The notes: a model not told the origin generated them from the letters alone. A stretch of 64,000 nt of DNA from Agromyces sp. Marseille-P2726 (GCF_902809835.1 NZ_CADDWM010000007.1:1-64000), one strand, 5' to 3'. Numbered from the stretch's first letter, positions 17,940 through 27,152 are shown. Translations and numbers: made by a program.

Positions 17940-18920
17940 TCAGTTCCCGTGGTCGGTGTCGGTTTCGGCGTGGGTGTCGGTATCGCCGCGTCCGTCACGG
18001 CCCGCATGGCCCGAACCGGCATTGCCGGGCGCGACGGTCGTCGATGCCGTCGCGGCGAACGCCGCGGTGTGCACCTGCCCGTCGATCTTCACGTCGAGGT
18101 ACAGCAGGTAGTCGCCGATCGTGGGAACCTCGGCGGCGAACGACACCGTCGCGGCATCCGTCGCATCCCCGTGCTCGGGATGCACATGCAGGTAGGCGAG
18201 GTCTCCGGTACGAAGTGCCACGAGGTGGCCGTTCGCACCGAGGTACGGCTCGAGCACGACGGGCGCGCCGTCGCGGGTGATCGAGAAGGCCAGCTCGGAT
18301 GCCGCGCCCGCGACGAGCTCGCCGTGCACCGTGACCTCGTACGGGCCGGTCGTGACGACGGTGGAAGCGGGCGGGACGGGCGACGTGGCGACGTCGCCCC
18401 CGACGTGCAGCGAGCTGGTCAGGGTCAGGCTCTCGTCGAGCGCTCGGGGCAGGAAATCGGCGAAGATCCGATAACCGCCCGCGGCCCGCCACGTCCACGG
18501 GATCGACCAGGTGCCGTCGCTCGCGAGCGTCGGGTGCACGTGCCGGAACTCGGCGCCATCCGTGCGCACGACGATCAGGTGCAGGTCCTTCTCGTGCTGG
18601 GTCGTGTAGTCGGTGACCCGGGCTCCGTCGGGTCCGGTCAGCACGAACGCGAGCGTGCCCGGCTCGCCGACGACGGCCGGCGCCGAGACATCCTGCAGCG
18701 AGTACCCGTTCTCGCTCGAGGCGACTCCCTTCACGGATGAGCCGGAGTGTGCGGCATCCGCGGGTTCGCGCTCGGAGTCGGATGCCGCGTGCGTGCCCTG
18801 CTCGGCGCCCCAGCCATCAGCCGCCGACGACGGAACGAGCACGCGTCCGCCGCCGAACGCGGCGACGAACACACCGACGAGCGCGGCAGCGAACAGGCCG
18901 AGGCGCAGCGGCGCGCGCAT
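17940..18920 (-). CDS. Secreted or membrane-anchored His-rich protein of a copper operon
   Basis: A 326-residue protein with an N-terminal hydrophobic helix (residues 6-28) and an extracytoplasmic region. Two beta-sandwich-like repeats each hold HxH-type pairs: [17 protein letters not shown] near 113-129 and [20 protein letters not shown] near 231-250. The acidic, His-rich tail ends in [12 protein letters not shown]. The HVHP and xHLxxxR patterns could bind copper. It lies one base after the copZ-type gene and 4 bp before copA, in the same direction, so a periplasm-side copper-binding or delivery role is inferred. No family name is certain. Confidence 0.8.
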   Translation of the reverse strand: MRAPLRLGLFAAALVGVFVAAFGGGRVLVPSSAADGWGAEQGTHAASDSEREPADAAHSGSSVKGVASSENGYSLQDVSAPAVVGEPGTLAFVLTGPDGARVTDYTTQHEKDLHLIVVRTDGAEFRHVHPTLASDGTWSIPWTWRAAGGYRIFADFLPRALDESLTLTSSLHVGGDVATSPVPPASTVVTTGPYEVTVHGELVAGAASELAFSITRDGAPVVLEPYLGANGHLVALRTGDLAYLHVHPEHGDATDAATVSFAAEVPTIGDYLLYLDVKIDGQVHTAAFAATASTTVAPGNAGSGHAGRDGRGDTDTHAETDTDHGN

Positions 18921-18921
18921 C

Positions 18922-19131
18922 TCAGACGCGCTCGGCTCGGTAGCCGGCCTCTTCGACGGCGGCGATCACGGCGGCGTCGTCGATCGGAGCCGTCGCCGTG
19001 ACGACCAGGCGGCCGCTCGCGACCGAGACATCGACGGCAGAGACTCCGCCGAGCTGCTCGACCTCTTCTCGGACCGACATCTCGCAATGCCCGCACGTCA
19101 TTCCGGTTACCGTGAACTCCGTCGTTGCCAT
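18922..19131 (-). CDS. copZ: Copper chaperone, heavy-metal-associated domain protein
   Basis: A 69-residue ferredoxin-like metallochaperone with GMTCGHC at residues 9-15 and the closing EEAGYRAERV. It carries Cu+ in the cytoplasm, normally to the P-type ATPase. The start has AAGGAGAG in front (19132-19142). It is the first gene of the copZ / His-rich protein / copA operon and its promoter region carries a palindromic operator candidate. Confidence 0.93.
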   Translation of the reverse strand: MATTEFTVTGMTCGHCEMSVREEVEQLGGVSAVDVSVASGRLVVTATAPIDDAAVIAAVEEAGYRAERV

Positions 19132-19152
19132 GACTCTCCTTGATAGGTCCCA

Positions 19153-19184
19153 GGGGTATACGAACGGTGAAGACTGTATACCCC
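19153..19184. promoter_or_regulatory. Palindromic operator candidate upstream of the copper operon
   Basis: GGGGTATAC (19153-19161) and its exact reverse complement GTATACCCC (19176-19184) flank a 14-bp spacer, 22 bp before the copZ start. TATAC/GTATA with GC-rich ends is the style of CsoR/copper-repressor sites in actinobacteria. The regulator gene itself is not in the visible neighbourhood. Confidence 0.6.
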
Positions 19185-19318
19185 CCACCAGTATTGCGCA
19201 AGCGTCCGAATCCTGCGCTCGCACGCTTCGGTTTCCACTCTGTGCATCCGATTCCGCTCGAGGCATTCGACTCTGCTAAGAAGAGATGGTCTGCCCTACC
19301 AGCGATTGGATACGCGTG

Positions 19319-19711
19319 ATGAATCAGTCCCACCTCGAAGAGCGCAGTGACTACGCAGTGGTGGGAGGGGGCCCGGCGATCGCAGCGGTGGTCGACCGGT
19401 TCTACACACTGGTGCTGGGCGACGACCGGCTGCGCGGGTACTTCGAGGGGATCGAAATGGTCCGGCTCAAGCGTCACCAGGTGGCGCTGGTCTCGCAGGT
19501 CATGGGCGGCCCCGTCGGCTACGCGGGGCGCGACCTGCGCGCGGCTCACGAGGGAATGAACATCTCCCGCGAAGACTTCGCCGCAGTTGCCGGCCATCTC
19601 GTGACAGCCCTGACGGAGGCGGGGGTCGAGCCCGCCATCATCGACCGCGTGACCGGCGCGATCCTCGGCACGGAGCCCGACATCGTCGGGGCCGAGGCTG
19701 CGGGCGCCTGA
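19319..19711 (+). CDS. glbN: Truncated haemoglobin, group I (HbN-like)
   Basis: A 130-residue 2-over-2 globin. The family pattern is intact: GGGPAIAAVVDRFYTLVL with the B10 Tyr, LKRHQVAL with the distal-side residues, GGPVGYAGRDL, and AHEGMNIS with the proximal His. Group I truncated haemoglobins detoxify nitric oxide or bind O2. It is the first of three tandem genes and ends 4 bp before the flavohaemoglobin gene. The ATG at 19319 is preferred over upstream in-frame codons because homologues start near here. Confidence 0.88.
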   Translation: MNQSHLEERSDYAVVGGGPAIAAVVDRFYTLVLGDDRLRGYFEGIEMVRLKRHQVALVSQVMGGPVGYAGRDLRAAHEGMNISREDFAAVAGHLVTALTEAGVEPAIIDRVTGAILGTEPDIVGAEAAGA

Positions 19712-19714
19712 CGA

Positions 19715-20908
19715 GTGGATACCGCGGCGCTGAAGGAGACGTGGGCGCTCGCCGAGGGACTCGGCGACGAGGTGCCCCAGTTCTTCTACTCACACCTGTT
19801 CATCTCCCATCCCGAGTTGCGGAGCATGTTCCCGGTCTCGATGGCGAACCAGCGAGATCGGCTCGTCGGAGCGCTCGGCCGAATCGTGTCGGCTGTGGAT
19901 CAGCTCGACGAAGTCACGGAGTTCATCCAGCAGCTCGGCCGCGACCATCGGCGCTTCGAGGTCATCGCGGCGCACTACAACGCCGTCGGTGCGTCGCTGC
20001 TCGCCACGCTGAAGCACTTCCTCGGCGAGCGGTGGACCGATGACGTTGCGGCGGATTGGGCCGAGGCCTACGGCGTGATCGCCACGGTCATGGTCCAGGC
20101 AGCCGAAGAATCCGAACTGACCAGCCCGGCATCCTGGGCGGCTCAGGTGATCTCGGTCGAACGGCGCGGCCTCGACCTCGCGGTCATCCAGGTTCGCCCC
20201 GAGTCCGAATTGCCGTACGTGCCCGGCCAGTCGGTGGCGGTCGAGATCCCGTCTCGTCCGCGGCTGTGGCGGTATCTCAGCCCCGCCAACGCGCCACGCG
20301 ACGACGGCACCATCGAATTCCATGTCCAGATGGTTCCCGGCGGCCAGGTCAGCAGCACGATCGTCCGCTCGCTCCCGGTCGGCGAGACGATCCGTCTCGG
20401 AGCCGCCGTTGGTCAGGAGCTGACGTTGAACGAGGCCGAGCGCGGGCGTGATCTCATCATGGTCGCGGGCGGAACCGGCCTGGCGCCGCTCCGCGCGCAC
20501 CTGGAGCGAATCGACCAGGAGTGGAAGTCCACCGGAAGGGCTCCTCGGGTCCATCTGCTGCACGGCGTGCGGCTGCCGTGGAACCTGTACGAGAACCGGT
20601 TGCTTCAGAACCTCGCCGGCCGGCCCTGGTTCACGTACACACCCGTGGTCTCCGACGACCCCAGTTACCCCGGCCGCAAGGGCTTGGTCGGCGATGTCGC
20701 CGCCGAACGTGGAGCGTTGCATGGACTTCTTGCGCTGGTGTGCGGATCGCCTGAGATGGTTCGGCACACTGCCGCCCGTCTTCGTGCCGCGGGAGTCGAC
20801 CCCGCCGACGTCCGGTTCGAGCAGTTCGCGACCCTCGACGAAGACAGTCACGCCCTGCATCACCACACTCATGACCCGCAGCCGTCTCGGCTGCCGCAGA
20901 AGGTATAG
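19715..20908 (+). CDS. hmp: Flavohaemoprotein (nitric oxide dioxygenase-like)
   Basis: This 397-residue fusion has an N-terminal globin domain (about 1-140) and an FAD/NAD(P)H ferredoxin-reductase domain (about 145-380). The globin part has LFISHPELRSMFP and the proximal His in RDHRRFEV. The reductase part has YLSPANAPRDDG (FAD contacts), a VAGGTGLAPLRAHL nucleotide loop and CGSPEMVRHTA. Some motif positions differ from Hmp; for example, the FAD motif is RYLSPAN instead of R-x-Y-S. It may therefore belong to the divergent actinobacterial (type II) group. It follows the truncated haemoglobin by 3 bp (GTG start) and precedes the DivIVA-like gene by 10 bp, suggesting an operon. The inferred role is nitric oxide defence or haem redox chemistry. 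Confidence 0.85.
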   Translation: MDTAALKETWALAEGLGDEVPQFFYSHLFISHPELRSMFPVSMANQRDRLVGALGRIVSAVDQLDEVTEFIQQLGRDHRRFEVIAAHYNAVGASLLATLKHFLGERWTDDVAADWAEAYGVIATVMVQAAEESELTSPASWAAQVISVERRGLDLAVIQVRPESELPYVPGQSVAVEIPSRPRLWRYLSPANAPRDDGTIEFHVQMVPGGQVSSTIVRSLPVGETIRLGAAVGQELTLNEAERGRDLIMVAGGTGLAPLRAHLERIDQEWKSTGRAPRVHLLHGVRLPWNLYENRLLQNLAGRPWFTYTPVVSDDPSYPGRKGLVGDVAAERGALHGLLALVCGSPEMVRHTAARLRAAGVDPADVRFEQFATLDEDSHALHHHTHDPQPSRLPQKV

Positions 20909-20918
20909 GGGACTCCGA

Positions 20919-21614
20919 ATGACACAAGATGCAACCGATCCTGACGGCCTCGTCGCCCCGCCGGCCACGACCCCTGAGGAGGCGCTGGCCGTCGCCGTGA
21001 GTCATCTGCCCGACGCTCATCCGGTGCCCTTCACCATGAAGATCAGGGGCGGCGCGTACGACCGACTCGAGGTCGACACCTTCATGAGTCGCCTCTCGCA
21101 GGCGATTACCGAGGTCAAGTCAGCCACGACGGCCGTCCAAGAGGAGGTCGCTGCGCTGCGTGCCGAGAAAGGCAAGGCCCGGGCGAGCAATGCCGGCGAC
21201 GAAGAGGAGATCACGGCGAGCGCGGTCGGGCTGCTGACCCAAGCCCAGCTGATCGCCGACAAGGCGGTGGCCGACGCCGAGCAGTACGCTCGCGACTTGG
21301 TGCTCACCGCTCGCAATCAGTACCGAGAGATCCTGGAACGGGCCGAGAGCAGTGCCAGTCGGGCGACTGCCACGCTCCCCAGGCAGCAGAGCCCCGTCGT
21401 CCCCGAGATCGAGTACGTGCGAACGTACGCCCAGGTCGCACAGATCCAATTGCGTTCGGTACTCGACGCGCTCACCGAACAGGTCGACCGCCTCGGCGCC
21501 GTGCCTCCGCCGACGCTCGACCCCGCGGCCCAGCACGAGTCGGATGACGGTCCCGCAGGCGAACCCGAGTGGCAGCCCTCGATCTCCGGAGTCCCCGCGC
21601 CGCAGCCGCACTGA
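20919..21614 (+). CDS. DivIVA-domain-like coiled-coil protein
   Basis: A 231-residue soluble protein. Its N-terminal part (about residues 38-65) resembles the DivIVA start: FTMKIRGGAYDRLEVDTFM. A long charged helix follows from 65 to 150 and a Pro/Asp-rich tail. DivIVA proteins mark cell poles or septa in actinobacteria. The gene begins 10 bp after a flavohaemoglobin, and the sequence does not explain the link. Overall identity is moderate; a pure coiled-coil assignment without DivIVA is the alternative. Confidence 0.72.
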   Translation: MTQDATDPDGLVAPPATTPEEALAVAVSHLPDAHPVPFTMKIRGGAYDRLEVDTFMSRLSQAITEVKSATTAVQEEVAALRAEKGKARASNAGDEEEITASAVGLLTQAQLIADKAVADAEQYARDLVLTARNQYREILERAESSASRATATLPRQQSPVVPEIEYVRTYAQVAQIQLRSVLDALTEQVDRLGAVPPPTLDPAAQHESDDGPAGEPEWQPSISGVPAPQPH

Positions 21615-21696
21615 CGAACGTCGGGCGCGGCCCCTTTCGGCGCCTTGGCTGCCCCGAATCCGGGGCTGTGCGAGGCGGCGTCGGTAGCATTCACCC

Positions 21697-22194
21697 ATGG
21701 ACTTCACGGTCCGCCCCGCCCGCATCGAGGATGCCGCCGCCATGGCGAAGATGCACATGCAGTCGTGGCGGGAGACGTACCGCGGCCTGATGCCCGATCG
21801 AGTGCTCGACGACCCCGGGCTCGTCGCCGCTCGTGAGCGGTTCTGGGTCAGCATCCTCACGGATGACCGCTTCCGCGCCAATCGCACCGCGCTCGCCGAG
21901 CGCGACCGAGCCGTCATCGGCGTCGCCATGGCCGGACCGGCCGACGACGGAGCCGAGCCAGACGGGGTCGCCCACCTCTACGTGCTCTACGTGGTGGCTG
22001 CCGAGCACGGCTCGGGTGCGGGGGCCGCACTGCTGAACGCGGTGCTTCCGCCCGAGCAGCCGGCGACGCTCTGGGTGGCCGACCCGAACCCGCGTGCGCA
22101 GGCGTTCTATCGCAAGCACGGGTTCGTGGCCGACGGCACCGAGCAGGTCGATGACGGCGTGCGGGAGATCCGGATGGTGCGCCGGGCGCAGTAG
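21697..22194 (+). CDS. GNAT-family N-acetyltransferase
   Basis: A 165-residue acetyltransferase-fold protein. It opens with the typical FTVRPARIEDAAAMAKMHMQSW (beta1-alpha1). The acetyl-CoA-binding beta4-alpha3 segment LYVLYVVAAEHGSGAGAAL is near residues 92-110, and the closing NPRAQAFYRKHGFVADG is near 131-147. The substrate is unknown. It is a single gene convergent with the BtrH-like gene. Confidence 0.9.
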   Translation: MDFTVRPARIEDAAAMAKMHMQSWRETYRGLMPDRVLDDPGLVAARERFWVSILTDDRFRANRTALAERDRAVIGVAMAGPADDGAEPDGVAHLYVLYVVAAEHGSGAGAALLNAVLPPEQPATLWVADPNPRAQAFYRKHGFVADGTEQVDDGVREIRMVRRAQ

Positions 22195-22224
22195 CCGCGG
22201 GAGCCGCGGAAGCCGGGGCCGCGA

Positions 22225-23424
22225 TCAGATCGCCGCCCTGAGGCGCTCGAGCGCGGCCGTCTCGGCCTCGTACATCGCCATGACGGAATCGCCGACCGGA
22301 GGCGGCACATCGGCGGCCTCGTCTCTCGCGCGTTGGAGCTGCCAGCGTGCCGCGGCCGTCTCGGGGCCGCCGTCGATGAGCGCCCGCAGCTCGTCTCCGG
22401 GCGGCAGCGCGGTGTCGACGATCCGCTCCCAGGCGTCGGCGGCGACCCTCCACGCGTCAGATCCGAGGTCCCGTCCCAGCAGGATCGCCGCCTCATCGAG
22501 GAAGTCCGCATACAGGCCCCGGAGATGTGCGCCGTGGGCGGCATCCGAGTAGATCGACGCACGCAGGCTGCCGATGCCGAGACCATCGGCGAACACGTTC
22601 GGCCAGCCCTTCTTGTTGCGGGTGTCGGTGGTCATGCGCGCCCACTTGCGCCACGCGGGCAGCGAGAAGGAGTCGGATGTCTCGCTGAGATGCTCGACCT
22701 GAAGCCGGAGCCCCTCCTCGACGGCCCGGTGCAGCTCGAGGTCGACCCGTTCGGGATCGATCGTGATCAGCCGGTGCTTGTAGGAGCCCACGCGTGCACG
22801 CGCGGCGGCCAGCCGCGCGGCAGACACGACGATCGGTGCCATCGAGCGGTCATCGATGGCGTACGAGTCGCCGTTGCGCTCGTAGACGATCACTGGCGGG
22901 CCGCCGAAACCGTCGCGCGACTCGGGCTCGCCCCGGTGCCCGAGCGTGTACGGGTCGATCCAGGCGATCGCCGGGAGTCCCTGATCGAGCTGGGCGTCGA
23001 GCGCCGACGCCGCGGACTTCGCGCCGCCGGTCTCGTGCAACTCGGCGTGCAATCCGAGCCGCTCGGTCGTTCCTCGCGCCCAGCGGTCGGGGTACTGCCA
23101 CTGCCGCCGGAACCCCAGCGTGAGCACCCGCGAGCGCAGCGGCAGCGAGTCGAACTCCCACATGATGTAGCCCGCGCCGAGTCCACCGCCGACGCCGAGC
23201 ACCATCGCCTCGGTCAGCGGCTCACCGGTGTGCGGTGCGACGACACCGAGGTTGGCCAGGACATTGGTGAGCGCGGCCGCCTCTCCGTCGAGCCCGCCGC
23301 GGAACTCCCAAACGGTCTCGCTGGTCTCGGCGCCCACGATGTGCCGCCGCGCGACGGTGTATGACTCACCCGTCTTGCGCATGCGGTCGCGGACGAGGTG
23401 CTTGAGGTGCTTGCGAGTCGTCAT
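22225..23424 (-). CDS. BtrH N-terminal-domain / DUF4872-like protein
   Basis: A 399-residue protein resembling BtrH-type acyltransferase-like enzymes with a DUF4872 C-terminal half. Visible N-terminal features are ALTNVLANLGVV and the glycine-rich LGVGGGLGAGYIMWEF (about 82-97), then YAIDDRSMAPIVVSAARL near 200. The C-terminal half has SLPAWRKWARMTTDTRNKKGWPNVF. BtrH is known from butirosin biosynthesis, but standalone homologues have unknown substrates. The ATG at 23424 gives the usual N-terminus MTTRKHLKH; the longer upstream frame is not protein-like. It is divergent from the acyl-CoA ligase gene. Confidence 0.75.
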   Translation of the reverse strand: MTTRKHLKHLVRDRMRKTGESYTVARRHIVGAETSETVWEFRGGLDGEAAALTNVLANLGVVAPHTGEPLTEAMVLGVGGGLGAGYIMWEFDSLPLRSRVLTLGFRRQWQYPDRWARGTTERLGLHAELHETGGAKSAASALDAQLDQGLPAIAWIDPYTLGHRGEPESRDGFGGPPVIVYERNGDSYAIDDRSMAPIVVSAARLAAARARVGSYKHRLITIDPERVDLELHRAVEEGLRLQVEHLSETSDSFSLPAWRKWARMTTDTRNKKGWPNVFADGLGIGSLRASIYSDAAHGAHLRGLYADFLDEAAILLGRDLGSDAWRVAADAWERIVDTALPPGDELRALIDGGPETAAARWQLQRARDEAADVPPPVGDSVMAMYEAETAALERLRAAI

Positions 23425-23670
23425 CTTCGTTCTCCAACCGGCGTCGGCGCTCGGACTCCACGCGACCGAGGCCCGCCGGAAACGGGAACGGTGTACTGCT
23501 CGCACAATCCCCGAGGACACGAATCCCCTTTGCCCCCGCGACGTCGGCCGGCGTGGACGGCCGATCAGGGGGTCCGGCGCTGAGGTACCGCCGTGGGGCC
23601 GAGGATACACGGTTCTGGTGGCGACCTGAACAGGGGCGTAGGCTCTGGCCACGAGCCGTCGGGAGATGTG

Positions 23671-25239
23671 GTGGGAACCTACTCCGGAGCAGCGCTGCGA
23701 CATCCGGCAACGCCGAGCGACCTGCTGCGCGCCGGGCTCGAGCGGGACCCGCGCGGTCCGGCCGTCGTCTCTGCCCGGTCGCGCCTGAGCTGGGAGGCAC
23801 TCGACGAGTTGACCGGCCGGCTCGCGGCCGGCTACCTCGCCCTGGGACTCGAGCCCGGTGATCGCATCGCCTCGCTCATGCCCAACCGGTACGAGCTCAT
23901 CGCGCACTACCTCGCCTGCTTCCGGGCAGGCCTGATCGCGACACCGCTCAACTACCGGTACACGGTGGCCGAGATCGACCACGCCCTCGACGTCAGCGAG
24001 GCACGGATGTTGCTGACGCACGTCGAGCGCGAGCCAGACCTGGCGGCGAGTGAGCGAGTGGCCCGCCTGCCCCTCGGCACGATCGGCTACCTCGAGGCCG
24101 AGAACGGCGGCTCCGCATTCCAGGGATTGGTGGAACGCGAACGGCACGGCTCAGACCCGAGGCCGATGACTCCGGAGCCCGGCGCGCCCGCGGTCATCTT
24201 CTTCACGTCGGGCAGCACGGGTCCGCCGAAGGGCGTGACGCACACGCACCGCACCCTCGGCTGGATGTTCGCCACGGCGGCGGCCGCGCTCGAGTTCGGG
24301 GCCGGCGACCTCGTGCTGGCCGGCTCCTCGCTCTCGCACGTGGGGGCCTTCTACGTGTCGTTCGGAGCGCTGAGCGCCGGCGCCGCCATCGCTATCGCCC
24401 GCACGTTCGACGGAGACGAGCTCCTCGGTCTCCTGCGCGACGATCGACCGACCGTGTTGTCGATGCTGCCCTCAGCCCTCTTCGCGCTGACCCGCGACCA
24501 CGGCGCCACCCGCCATGACTTCGCGTCGTTGCGACTCTGCCGGGCCGCGGGTGACAAGGTCTCGGCCGAGCTCGAACGCGAGTTCACCGCGCTCACCGGG
24601 TTCACCATCGACGAGGCGTACGGGCTGTCGGAGACGGGCCTCGTGAGCGTGAGCCCTCCCGCCGCGATCAGGATCGGGTCCGTGGGCCAGGCCGCCCCCG
24701 GCGTCTCGCTGTCGCTCCGCGACGATGCCGGTGACGTCGTCGAGGTCGGCGGCGAAGGTCGCGCCTGGATCAGGACGGAGGCCGCCTGCGTCGGGTACTG
24801 GGGCGATTCGACGGCGACGGATGCCGCATTCGCCGACGGTTGGCTCGACACGGGCGATGTCATGCGCGCCGATCCCGACGGCTACTTCTACTTCGAGGGA
24901 CGCCGCAAGCAGATCATCGTGCATGACGGCTCGAACATCAGCCCGCAGGAGATCGAGGACGTCCTGGAGGACCATCCATGCGTCGACAGCGCCGGAGTGA
25001 TCGGGATCCGCGACGAGATCCACGGTGAGAACGTTCGCGCGTACATCACGTTGCGCGAGGGGACCGAGCGGCCGCGCGACGTCGAGCTCATCCGCTTCGC
25101 ACGAGCGAGGGTCGGCTACAAGGCGCCGGAGGAGATCGTCGTCCTCGACGAGATGCCGTGCACCGCCACCGGCAAGGTCGACCGCGCCGGCCTCAAGCGC
25201 ATGGCCGAGGCTTCGATCCATCGGGGACGCGTCCGCTGA
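23671..25239 (+). CDS. AMP-dependent synthetase / acyl-CoA ligase
   Basis: A 522-residue adenylate-forming enzyme that activates a carboxylic acid with ATP. Motifs in order: FFTSGSTGPPKGVTHTH (P-loop A3, near 173-189), DEAYGLSETGLV near 313, and the A7-A8 part DGWLDTGDVMRADPDGYFYF near 388-407. GRRKQIIVHDGSNISPQEIE is near 410-429, and the catalytic Lys region CTATGKVDRAGL is near 498-509. The substrate pocket cannot be read. The GTG at 23671 follows GGGAG, and a second GTG sits 3 bp upstream. It is monocistronic, divergent from the BtrH-like gene. Confidence 0.9.
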   Translation: MGTYSGAALRHPATPSDLLRAGLERDPRGPAVVSARSRLSWEALDELTGRLAAGYLALGLEPGDRIASLMPNRYELIAHYLACFRAGLIATPLNYRYTVAEIDHALDVSEARMLLTHVEREPDLAASERVARLPLGTIGYLEAENGGSAFQGLVERERHGSDPRPMTPEPGAPAVIFFTSGSTGPPKGVTHTHRTLGWMFATAAAALEFGAGDLVLAGSSLSHVGAFYVSFGALSAGAAIAIARTFDGDELLGLLRDDRPTVLSMLPSALFALTRDHGATRHDFASLRLCRAAGDKVSAELEREFTALTGFTIDEAYGLSETGLVSVSPPAAIRIGSVGQAAPGVSLSLRDDAGDVVEVGGEGRAWIRTEAACVGYWGDSTATDAAFADGWLDTGDVMRADPDGYFYFEGRRKQIIVHDGSNISPQEIEDVLEDHPCVDSAGVIGIRDEIHGENVRAYITLREGTERPRDVELIRFARARVGYKAPEEIVVLDEMPCTATGKVDRAGLKRMAEASIHRGRVR

Positions 25240-25272
25240 GGGAGCGCATCGGTGCGGACGGGGAAGCGGCGG

Positions 25273-26097
25273 CTATGGCCGCGCCTCGGACTGCTCGTCT
25301 CGCTCGGCGAGCCGCTGGAGTTGCCACCGATGCACGTCGGGCAGCCAATCCAACGGGGCCGATGGGCCGACCCGGGCGTCGTCGAGAGCGCCCCCGTTTC
25401 TCAGGGCGTCGACATACGCGCGATCCATTTCGATTCGCGTTCTGAGCTCTTGGGCTCGACCGACTGAGCCGTGGCCGGGGATGACGGCGTCGATCTGGTC
25501 GGCCACCCGTTCGAACAGCAGCAGCGCGGCGAGGTAGTCACCGATCGGATCCGCCGCCTCGAGGTCGAGGAACGGCATCAGGATGTCGGAGAGCATGTCG
25601 CCGGCGACGAGGACCCGGCGCTCCTCGATCAGCAGCGCCGCGTGGCCTGGGGCGTGGGCCTGATGCTCGAGGATTCGGACCTCGGGGCCATCCCATGGAA
25701 TCCGTGCGGTGCCCGCGGGCAGGCCGGTGATGAGACCGAGCAGGTCCATCGGGATGTCGTCGGCGTACTCCGGCGGTAGCCCCTCTGCGACCTGCGCCTC
25801 CCAGTCGGCGTTCGACAGCAGCTCCCGCATGGCGGCAGCGCAACGCGTTGTGCCGTAGCGGGGCGCGTCGCCGAAGTCGGCGTGCCAGAGCACGTGGTCC
25901 CAGTCGGGATGCGTCGAGAAGCCGGCCGCAACGCGCTGGCCCGACTCGCGAAGGTCGTTGGCGAGATCGGCCATCTCGTGGCTGGTGATGCCGGGGTCGA
26001 CGAGCAGCACCCCGTCGCGGCCCTCCACGACGACGGCGTTGCTCTTGATGAACTCGCTCTCGTGCACGAACACACCGTCGGCGACCTGGTTCAGCAT
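25273..26097 (-). CDS. Metallo-beta-lactamase-fold hydrolase with an altered HxHxDH motif
   Basis: A 274-residue MBL-fold protein that starts MLNQVADGVFVHESEFI, with GGAGGA just upstream of the ATG. The metal motif reads THPDWDHVLWH near residues 65-75: the first His, Asp and last His are present but the second His of HxHxDH is Asp. Further ligands are the His in QAHAPGHAALLI, the Asp in VAGDMLS, and the His in IPGHGSVGR. The overall fold is complete. Hydrolase chemistry is expected, but the substrate is not evident. It is divergent from the NmrA-like gene. Confidence 0.86.
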   Translation of the reverse strand: MLNQVADGVFVHESEFIKSNAVVVEGRDGVLLVDPGITSHEMADLANDLRESGQRVAAGFSTHPDWDHVLWHADFGDAPRYGTTRCAAAMRELLSNADWEAQVAEGLPPEYADDIPMDLLGLITGLPAGTARIPWDGPEVRILEHQAHAPGHAALLIEERRVLVAGDMLSDILMPFLDLEAADPIGDYLAALLLFERVADQIDAVIPGHGSVGRAQELRTRIEMDRAYVDALRNGGALDDARVGPSAPLDWLPDVHRWQLQRLAERDEQSEARP

Positions 26098-26291
26098 GGA
26101 TGTCCTCCGCTCGTCTTCGAAACCGCTTCTCGAGACGGTAGTGCCTGCGGATCGCAGATTGCGAGCCTCCAGCGCGAACGGCTCCGGGTTCATCCGATCA
26201 CGACGGCTTTCGGACCCCCTCGGATGTCCCGCCGCGGTCGTACAATCGCCCTCAGGGGCGGTTCTGGTCCGCCTCGGGGTGGTGAACGCCG

Positions 26292-27152
26292 ATGGCGTCG
26301 TCGACGAAGCGAACGATCGCGGTGGTCGGCGCGACCGGCCGTCAGGGCGGGCAGGTCGTCCGCCACCTGCTCGCAGACGGTTGGCGCGTCCGCGCACTCA
26401 GCCGCACACCCGCCGGCAAGAAGGGTGCGGAACTCGGCGGACTGGGCGCCGATGTGGTGTACGCCGACCTCGAGGATGCGGCATCCCTCGACGTCGCCTT
26501 CGCCGACGTCTCCGGCGTCTTCGTCATGCAGCCCCCGGGATCCCGCTCGATCGAGATCGAGGTCGGTCAGGGCATCAACGCCGCAAACGCCGCCGCCCGG
26601 GCGGGAGTCGCGCACGTCGTCTACGGATCGGCGGGGCCGGGCAATACCGAGACGGGTGTGCAGCAATGGGATGCCAAGCTTCGCGTCGCGCGCGGCATGG
26701 AGGACCTCGGCTTGCCGCTCACCGTCCTGCGACCCATGGCGTTCATGGAGCTCATGGTCGATCCCAGCTTCTACCCGCAGAGCTCCACGTGGTACACCAT
26801 GCCGCGGCTCGCGGGCGTCGACAGCCGGATCCCGTGGCTCAGCGTGCGCGATCTCGGCGCGGTCGCGGCGAGGGCGTTTGCCGAGCCCGAGCGGTTCATC
26901 GGGAAGGACCTTCGGCTCGCCGCGGACGTGAAGTCGTTGGCGGAGTGCCGGCGGGTCTTCCGCGAGGGCAGGGGCAAGAACCCGCCGCGGTTCCCCATGC
27001 CGTTGTTCCTCTTCCGGCGATTCGTCGGCGACGACATCCTCACCATGTGGCGGTGGCTGCGGGAGAACCCGGTGGATGCCGACACCGGCCCGACCTACGA
27101 GGTGTTGCCGACGGCGATGGACGTGCAGGCCTTCCTCCAAGCCGTGCGCTGA
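26292..27152 (+). CDS. NmrA-like NAD(P)-binding oxidoreductase
   Basis: A 286-residue atypical short-chain dehydrogenase. The NAD(P)-binding glycine motif is VVGATGRQGGQVVRHLL near residues 10-26, followed by ALSRTPAGKKG. VVYADLEDAASLDVAFADV and the typical LPLTVLRPMAFMELMVDP are also present. NmrA-like proteins either reduce quinones/imines or sense the NAD(P) ratio; the active-site Tyr-Lys pair is not obvious. It is the last gene with plain chromosomal character before the attachment-site region. Confidence 0.88.
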   Translation: MASSTKRTIAVVGATGRQGGQVVRHLLADGWRVRALSRTPAGKKGAELGGLGADVVYADLEDAASLDVAFADVSGVFVMQPPGSRSIEIEVGQGINAANAAARAGVAHVVYGSAGPGNTETGVQQWDAKLRVARGMEDLGLPLTVLRPMAFMELMVDPSFYPQSSTWYTMPRLAGVDSRIPWLSVRDLGAVAARAFAEPERFIGKDLRLAADVKSLAECRRVFREGRGKNPPRFPMPLFLFRRFVGDDILTMWRWLRENPVDADTGPTYEVLPTAMDVQAFLQAVR

